Assembly: GCA_023428915.1 (NCBI GenBank)
Contig: JAEYWL010000053.1
Coordinates: forward strand, 1 to 10,273
DNA from: Verrucomicrobiota bacterium
GTDB lineage: Bacteria > Chlamydiota > Chlamydiia > Chlamydiales > JAEYWL01
Length of the DNA: 10,273 bases
Direction of reading: 5' to 3'
This document shows, piece after piece, positions 5,886 to 10,273 of the stretch (position 1 is its first letter; each line of letters opens with the position of its first letter). The translations under genes were made by a program, and so were the position numbers. Under the pieces are notes generated by a model, which worked only from the letters and a program-made list of their open reading frames with translations, was not told where the DNA came from and ran no database searches.

Positions 5886-7265
5886 ATGGAAGCAATATCT
5901 GCTATAAGCAAACAAAAAATAGAAAATGGGCAAACGGTTCATAACGGAAAATTTGTCCGGAACAGCGGCTCTTATAAAATTGTCGATATTATGTTGGCAG
6001 CAGGAAATCACATCGCTGTTTCCGAAACAGGCCAGGTAAAGGGCAAAAAAACCATCTTAATTAGCGGAGCTGGTACCGCCGGATTAGCTGCGGCTTTTGA
6101 AGCGCACGCAAAAGGCTTTGAAGTGGTTATTGCCGAGAAAAGAGACGAGTTTTCACGCTTTAATGTAATTAATCTCAACCGCGAAGCGCAGGTTTTTTTA
6201 AGAAAACATGGTCTTTTAGAAGAGTTTGAAACATCAGTCGCCGCAAGAATTACAGATCATCAAATTGTAGTTTTTGGCGAAGGCTGCACTAAACCTTTTC
6301 CGCCAGCTGATGTCAGCCGGCTGCAGTTTGAGGGCTTTTTGCCTAAGGACCCTGCAAAATTCAAAGACCTCTTTAATGAAGATGGCATCTACAGCGTGCA
6401 GATCAAGGACCTGCAAGCCTTTCTCGCGCAAAAAGCCGCTGCGCTAGGAATTAAAATATTAGGCAATGCCGAAACTATCCTTTCACAGCCTGTTGAAAGG
6501 GAGGGGTTGGCAAAAGTTGAAATTTTACAAAAAACTAGCCCGGCACCCCCCTTAACGATAACGCCTGATTTAATATTTATTGCAGAAGGAGCCCGCTCTC
6601 AATCTGCCATAAATCTGGGCATGGCAAACGAAAAGAACGATACTGTTGACAATGCTTGCACAAATGAAAACTGGGTATTTGGAAATCTTAATTATCATGG
6701 CAGCAAAACTTTTGTCTTATCCATGATTATTACTGCGCAAAAAACCCTGCAGATAGCCAATGTTATTTTTAACGCTAACAGCAAGGTGGTAAACGTAGCA
6801 GTTACCTCGGGCAAAAACATGTCTGAAAAGGCCATTCGCAACCTGATATTGGCTGCAGCCCAAAAAGCCTTTGATTATATTGGAATTGCTGATGCGCCGG
6901 ATATAATAAATGTTGTTAAGACCCCAGTACAGGTCGCAAATAGAATCGCCTCCCTTTGTTCGGAAGGGAATGTGTTTCGAATCGGCGATGCGGCAGGCCA
7001 CAGCTCCCCCCTTGCAGGGCTTGGAGGCACGCTGGGGCTTACGCTGGTGCCATGCACCGTAGAACAGCTTTTAGAAGATTATCAATATAACCTTGATAAC
7101 ATCCATAGCAACTTTAAGACATTTACACAAGCCTATGTCAATAAGTGGATTGATAAGTCCCTGTCAGTAAAAAAAATCATCCTGGGCATGCTTGAACAAG
7201 AGCAGCCTTCTGCAGCAAAGCATGCTAATGCAGCTCATGCGGAAGGGGGTATAAATGCTACTTAA
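5886..7265 (+). CDS. FAD-dependent monooxygenase-like flavoprotein (PHBH fold)
   Basis: A 459-residue class A flavoprotein, the family that uses NAD(P)H and oxygen to hydroxylate or epoxidise small molecules. The FAD dinucleotide-binding motif GAGTAG is at 61-66, followed by acidic E84 in VVIAEKR at the end of the second strand. The late FAD-ribityl motif RIGDAAGHSSPLAGLGG spans 365-381. The central motif, normally DG, reads AEGARS (233-238), so its Asp is replaced by Glu. The Rossmann fold normally begins within a few residues of the start, but here about 55 residues precede it, with no signal peptide. The ATG at 5886 is preferred because GAGGA (5878-5882) precedes it; an in-frame ATG at 5871 adds five residues but has no ribosome site. 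The last 11 bases overlap the transporter gene. A dehydrogenase or reductase role is possible. The substrate is unknown. Confidence 0.82.
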   Translation: MEAISAISKQKIENGQTVHNGKFVRNSGSYKIVDIMLAAGNHIAVSETGQVKGKKTILISGAGTAGLAAAFEAHAKGFEVVIAEKRDEFSRFNVINLNREAQVFLRKHGLLEEFETSVAARITDHQIVVFGEGCTKPFPPADVSRLQFEGFLPKDPAKFKDLFNEDGIYSVQIKDLQAFLAQKAAALGIKILGNAETILSQPVEREGLAKVEILQKTSPAPPLTITPDLIFIAEGARSQSAINLGMANEKNDTVDNACTNENWVFGNLNYHGSKTFVLSMIITAQKTLQIANVIFNANSKVVNVAVTSGKNMSEKAIRNLILAAAQKAFDYIGIADAPDIINVVKTPVQVANRIASLCSEGNVFRIGDAAGHSSPLAGLGGTLGLTLVPCTVEQLLEDYQYNLDNIHSNFKTFTQAYVNKWIDKSLSVKKIILGMLEQEQPSAAKHANAAHAEGGINAT

Positions 7266-8496
7266 AAAAGCAAAGCGTAGTTTTGCTATAGTTGCTCTAG
7301 GAGTCGCCTTTGAACACTTTGATATGATGCTCGTCAGTCTTTTGGCGAGCTCCCTTGCGGAAGAATTCATAGATACTTCCAACCCGATGCTTAAGCTGCT
7401 GTTTGCCTACTTAGGCTATGCTATTGCGTTCTTATTCCGACCTATAGGTGCGTTTTGCTTTGGCTGCATCGGAGACCTATATGGGAGAAAAGCTTCGCTT
7501 ATAAGCTCCATGAGCTTGATGTCTGCCGCCACTTTCGCCCTGGCATTTATTCCTGGGGTGCACTTGATCGGCTTAACGTCCGCACTGCTTTTTCTTTTAT
7601 GCCGCATTGCTCAAGGCTTGGCTGTTGGAGGAGAATATGGAACGGCAATGACTTATTCTTATGAACTTAATGACAAATACCGCACTTTTTTTGGCGCATG
7701 CGTCATTTCGTCTACACATGTGGGAGGATTGGCTGCCAGCTTCCTGGCTAGCCTATATGTGGATAATGTGCGCATGATCTTTCTCATGGGAGGGATGATT
7801 GGATTCTTCCTCCTATTATTTCGTTCTTCTTTGAAGGAGCATCACACCGCAACCGCAAAAAAAGTTTCAGAAGTTACCGAGAAGTCGATACAGGATAAAA
7901 ATGCTATTTTTAGCGCCTTGCTTGTAGCCTCTATGATGGTTCTTGTTTTTTATGGGTCTTTAATTTACCTCAATGAACGGGTCCATCAGGATTTAAAAAT
8001 TCCACGAAGCGAGATTTTTAAATCGAATGCTTTCCTGCTCAGCTTGTGGATTATACTGCCGCCTTGTTTGGGATTTATTGCCGATAAATTTAACGTTCCT
8101 TATCGCAAATTGATGAAATTTGGAGCTGCAGGAGTATTTTTAAGCGCCCCTCTTTTAGGCAGCGCCCTGGCGCTCGCCTCATATACGGTTTTAGTGCTAA
8201 TGCAAATCCTTGTGCATTTATTTTTAATGGTCTTTGCATTGTGCACGCCCCATTATTTTGGAGATCTCTTTGCAGGAAGTGCGCGCAATACTGCCATTTC
8301 AACCACCTATTCTATAGGGGCTTCATTCACTTCTGCGTTGGCGCCTGCAATTTGCCACCTTAGCATCGCTGCATTTAACACTAACTTTGCCATCTGCGCA
8401 CCCTTTATGTTCTCAGCGCTGGCGGTATGCATAATTTTGAAAAAGGACAATATATGCCAAAAAATGACTCTTTTGAACTCTATGACATCAAGGTAG
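7255..8496 (+). CDS. MFS transporter, metabolite:H+ symporter (MHS/ProP-like) type
   Basis: A 413-residue inner-membrane carrier with about 12 hydrophobic segments. Loop 2-3 carries MFS motif A (GCIGDLYGRKA, 70-80). RIAQGLAVGGEYGTAMTY (117-134) is the hallmark of the MHS subfamily (ProP, KgtP, ShiA), which imports compatible solutes or carboxylates with protons. Early acidic residues in FEHFD (19-23) match the family's first helix. At 413 residues it is near KgtP length and shorter than ProP, without ProP's coiled-coil tail. AAGGGGG (7243-7249) lies five bases before the ATG. The gene begins 11 bases inside the flavoprotein gene and ends 43 bases inside the next one, which ties its cargo to the surrounding redox enzymes. 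Import is expected from the subfamily; the cargo is not identifiable. Confidence 0.88.
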   Translation: MLLKKAKRSFAIVALGVAFEHFDMMLVSLLASSLAEEFIDTSNPMLKLLFAYLGYAIAFLFRPIGAFCFGCIGDLYGRKASLISSMSLMSAATFALAFIPGVHLIGLTSALLFLLCRIAQGLAVGGEYGTAMTYSYELNDKYRTFFGACVISSTHVGGLAASFLASLYVDNVRMIFLMGGMIGFFLLLFRSSLKEHHTATAKKVSEVTEKSIQDKNAIFSALLVASMMVLVFYGSLIYLNERVHQDLKIPRSEIFKSNAFLLSLWIILPPCLGFIADKFNVPYRKLMKFGAAGVFLSAPLLGSALALASYTVLVLMQILVHLFLMVFALCTPHYFGDLFAGSARNTAISTTYSIGASFTSALAPAICHLSIAAFNTNFAICAPFMFSALAVCIILKKDNICQKMTLLNSMTSR

Positions 8497-8801
8497 AAGT
8501 CGCAAACAATGGCCTAAAACCCATGGTCTGCAACCATAAAGTTGGGGATTATTTTATCCTTTCCGGAGAAAATTTTTCACTGCCGCCTGGGCAAAGCTTT
8601 CCCATTTACTGCCTTGCCGCCCTGATTCCTATCATTACCTTGAAACAAAGGTTCACACATCCGAATGATTGGATCAGCACAGACCACGTTATTGGCTGCC
8701 CTGATATACATTGCGGAGGGATCTTCAAAATCACCAGGACAGGAAAAAAAACTTTTTACCACCATCAAATTTCAGCAGCGAGGCGGCAAAATGAGCAATA
8801 A
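8454..8801 (+). CDS. TIGR04076-type small cysteine-containing protein
   Basis: A 115-residue protein without signal or membrane segments. It matches the pattern I know for the TIGR04076 family: an initial strand YDIKVEVAN, then C26 in CNHKVGDYFILSG, a PPGQSFPIYC segment (C53), a helix AALIPIITLKQRF, and a final GCPDIHCGGIFKITR (C82, C87). The family has no established function that I know of. The cysteines suggest metal binding or redox chemistry (inference). The ATG at 8454 is chosen over one at 8427 because AAAGGA (8442-8447) sits six bases upstream. The start lies 43 bases inside the transporter gene and the stop 11 bases inside the aldo/keto reductase gene, so expression is strongly coupled. 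The family assignment comes from memory of conserved positions. Confidence 0.72.
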   Translation: MPKNDSFELYDIKVEVANNGLKPMVCNHKVGDYFILSGENFSLPPGQSFPIYCLAALIPIITLKQRFTHPNDWISTDHVIGCPDIHCGGIFKITRTGKKTFYHHQISAARRQNEQ

Positions 8802-9771
8802 ATCGAGCATCATCAGGGGGTGCTGGCAGCTTGCTGCGGATCATTCGCAGCAAAATATAACTCTAAATCCTATTTTAGATGCTATTGAATGCGGATTTAC
8901 CGCATTCGACTGCGGGGATATTTATCTTGGGGTCGAGGAGCTATTGGGAAAGGCAGTACATCTTAAAAAGCTGCGCATCCACACCAAATTTGTGCCGGAT
9001 CGGAATAGCCTGCAGCAAATCGACAAAATGTATGTTGAAAAGATTGTCGACCGCAGTTTAAAGCGTTTGCAAGCAGATTGCATCGATCTCATGCAATTTC
9101 ACTGGTGGGATTGGGAGGTGAAGAATTACTTTTTTGCTATGGAAGTTCTTTCAGAATTGAAAGCCAAAGGAAAAATTGCAGAAATTGGCCTTACAAACCT
9201 GAACTGCAAATATCTTGAAGAGTTTGCAAAGCGGTTTGATATTGCCTCATTGCAAGTCCAAGCTTCTCTTTTTGATAAAAGAATCGCGCGCGGGATTGGG
9301 CGGTTTTGCCGCGAGAAAAAAATTAAAATTTTTGCTTATGGCACTTTGCTGGGAGGCTTCTTAAACGAGAAGTGGTTGATGCAGGAAGAACCGAAATTAC
9401 ATCTGCTTGAAAACCGTTCCCTCGTTAAGTACAAGCTCCTCATTGATGCAGCCTGCGGCTGGAATGAATTTCAGCGGCGCTTGAGCAAATTGAATGACCT
9501 TGCTATCAAACATCGCTCAGATATAGCGAGCGTCTCCCTCGCTGCATTATTGCAAGGGGGGCAGATCGATGCGGCGATAGTCGGCTTAAGCCCTGTTAAT
9601 TATTTTTCGCAGAATAGAACATTGGCGCAGCTGCCCCGGCTTGATCCGCAAGATATGCTTGAGCTGGACGCTTGGGCCTGCAATCTGCAAGGAGATGCCT
9701 ATGATGAAGAGAGGGACATGAGCAAGGCTCATGCGAAAGTGATGAAGTACAATCTTAACACAAACGACTAA
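8791..9771 (+). CDS. Aldo/keto reductase
   Basis: A 326-residue TIM-barrel oxidoreductase that reduces carbonyls, or oxidises alcohols, with NAD(P)H. The catalytic tetrad is complete: D40 and Y45 (FDCGDIY), K67 (HTKF) and H104 (MQFHWWDW). LVKYKLLIDAACGWNEFQ (211-228) and IFAYGTLLGGFLNEKWL (180-196) match a distinct subgroup carrying an HWWD motif after the catalytic His, found in bacteria and plants. The C-terminal cofactor region reads IDAAIVGLSPVNYFSQN (259-275). The start at 8791 is set by GAGG (8780-8783) and by the tetrad's normal distance from the N-terminus; a longer frame from 8665 would add 42 residues that run through the previous gene and resemble nothing. It is last in the four-gene unit. 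The substrate is unknown; it may act on the product of the flavoprotein. Confidence 0.9.
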   Translation: MSNKSSIIRGCWQLAADHSQQNITLNPILDAIECGFTAFDCGDIYLGVEELLGKAVHLKKLRIHTKFVPDRNSLQQIDKMYVEKIVDRSLKRLQADCIDLMQFHWWDWEVKNYFFAMEVLSELKAKGKIAEIGLTNLNCKYLEEFAKRFDIASLQVQASLFDKRIARGIGRFCREKKIKIFAYGTLLGGFLNEKWLMQEEPKLHLLENRSLVKYKLLIDAACGWNEFQRRLSKLNDLAIKHRSDIASVSLAALLQGGQIDAAIVGLSPVNYFSQNRTLAQLPRLDPQDMLELDAWACNLQGDAYDEERDMSKAHAKVMKYNLNTND

Positions 9772-9830
9772 GATTAAGTTAGCGTGTTTGATGTGTTATT
9801 CAAATACCTTCAACTTAGAATAGATTGTTG

Positions 9831-9945
9831 AAAACCCTATGACTTCCTGTTGATAAGTCGATCATTTATCATCAGTTCTAAGCTGCTGCTGAGAACTATC
9901 ATCTGCTATTAACAGATTACCGACAGGTTGCTGACATAGGGTTTT
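9831..9945 (+). ncRNA. Structured inverted-repeat element after the redox operon
   Basis: An 11-bp outer stem pairs AAAACCCTATG (9831-9841) with CATAGGGTTTT (9935-9945). Inside lie a 7-bp stem (CCTGTTG 9846-9852 with CGACAGG 9921-9927), a hairpin AGTTCT/AGAACT (9874-9879 with 9892-9897) and a hairpin ATCTG/CAGAT (9901-9905 with 9913-9917, seven-base loop). On the plus strand it ends in a T-run, so it could terminate the operon. The branched fold also suits a small RNA or a miniature inverted-repeat element. Confidence 0.35.
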
Positions 9946-10076
9946 TCGAGAGGAAATAGCCGGATTATCTACATTTCCACACTGTAGGAAGAAGAGGAAT
10001 AATAGTAGATATAAATTCTTCTTCTTAAGAGATTGTGCAACTTGTTGATGGCTTACCACAGGCATAATTAGGCGCT

Positions 10077-10108
10077 TAAAAAGACTAAAAGATGATTCCT
10101 AAATCATC
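10077..10108 (-). terminator. Terminator-like hairpin for a minus-strand transcript
   Basis: Read on the minus strand, GATGATT pairs with AATCATC around TAGG (10091-10108) and is followed by TTTTAGTCTTTTT. This arrangement fits a Rho-independent terminator, though the stem is AT-rich. It implies a transcript coming from beyond the right edge. Confidence 0.35.
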
Positions 10109-10273
10109 ACTTAAACATAAAGAATCTAAGGCACAAAGATTTAGATATTCCTCTTTGCGTTTCATTTATATAATCAATGAGGTTTTAATTAAGCTAAGTG
10201 TATAAAATGCTACCTATGTTGGTGAGTCGTACCCCCACCCCCCGCGACTTTCCCTCTCTGCGCCTTCGTGTTC

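Larger units (their letters stand above)
9772..10273. other. Non-coding end region, 502 bases
   Basis: No convincing gene. It contains an inverted-repeat cluster at 9809-9946, a further 12-bp A/G versus T/C stem (9989-10000 with 10015-10026, one G-U pair), a terminator-like hairpin at 10091-10108, and an abrupt C-rich tail from about 10230 to the window end. One minus-strand frame (9862-10065) has a hydrophobic N-terminus, but it has no ribosome binding site and lies across the repeats. Confidence 0.5.

Noticed and set aside
8665..8790. 42-residue N-terminal extension of the aldo/keto reductase
   Set aside because: It runs through the preceding gene in another frame, has no ribosome site and resembles no AKR N-terminus; the start at 8791 has GAGG and normal motif spacing.
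9846..9927. tRNA-like fold: 7-bp outer stem and an arm with a 5-bp stem and seven-base loop
   Set aside because: There is no T-loop consensus, the arms are out of place and the loop CTATTAA does not sit as an anticodon arm; treated as a generic structured element.
9862..10065. Minus-strand 67-residue ORF with a hydrophobic stretch ending FLQC, possible lipoprotein
   Set aside because: There is no ribosome binding site, Gln before the Cys breaks the lipobox, and the frame crosses the inverted-repeat cluster.

Overview
The window reads as accessory DNA of a moderate-to-low-GC Gram-negative bacterium. Several genes suit a host- or amoeba-associated lifestyle, such as Legionellales or environmental Chlamydiae: a secreted AcpA/phospholipase-C-type enzyme, a RelE/HigB-type toxin-antitoxin pair, a GT61 glycosyltransferase with a hydrophobic N-terminus, and a decayed transporter. 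There is no rRNA, tRNA or core gene to fix the taxon, so the lineage is inference only.

Layout, left to right. Positions 1-174 hold at most the 3' end of an unidentified plus-strand ORF. Positions 175-2009 (minus) carry a two-gene unit: a GntR/FCD-family regulator followed by an M20 (ArgE/DapE-type) deacylase or peptidase. A 16-bp perfect palindrome lies between the -35 and -10 of a good candidate promoter for this unit. Positions 2142-3605 (plus) encode a secreted phosphoesterase. Its stop codon directly abuts the stop of a convergent toxin-antitoxin operon (3606-4278, minus), which has operator-like palindromes upstream. Positions 4384-4598 look like a frameshifted C-terminal remnant of an MFS exporter. 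Positions 4645-5670 (plus) encode a GT61-family glycosyltransferase. The next 215 bases carry a 28-bp perfect palindrome and a second strong stem-loop.

The most interesting block is 5886-9771 (plus). Four genes overlap head-to-tail: an FAD-dependent monooxygenase-like flavoprotein, an MHS-type MFS transporter, a small four-cysteine protein of the TIGR04076 type, and an aldo/keto reductase with an intact catalytic tetrad. Overlaps of 11, 43 and 11 bases imply one co-translated unit. It plausibly takes up or exports a small molecule and oxidises and reduces it. The substrate cannot be read from the sequence, and I know of no named pathway with this exact set.

The last 500 bases have no convincing gene. 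They contain dense inverted repeats just after the operon, a terminator-like hairpin oriented for a minus-strand transcript, and an abrupt C-rich stretch at the right edge.
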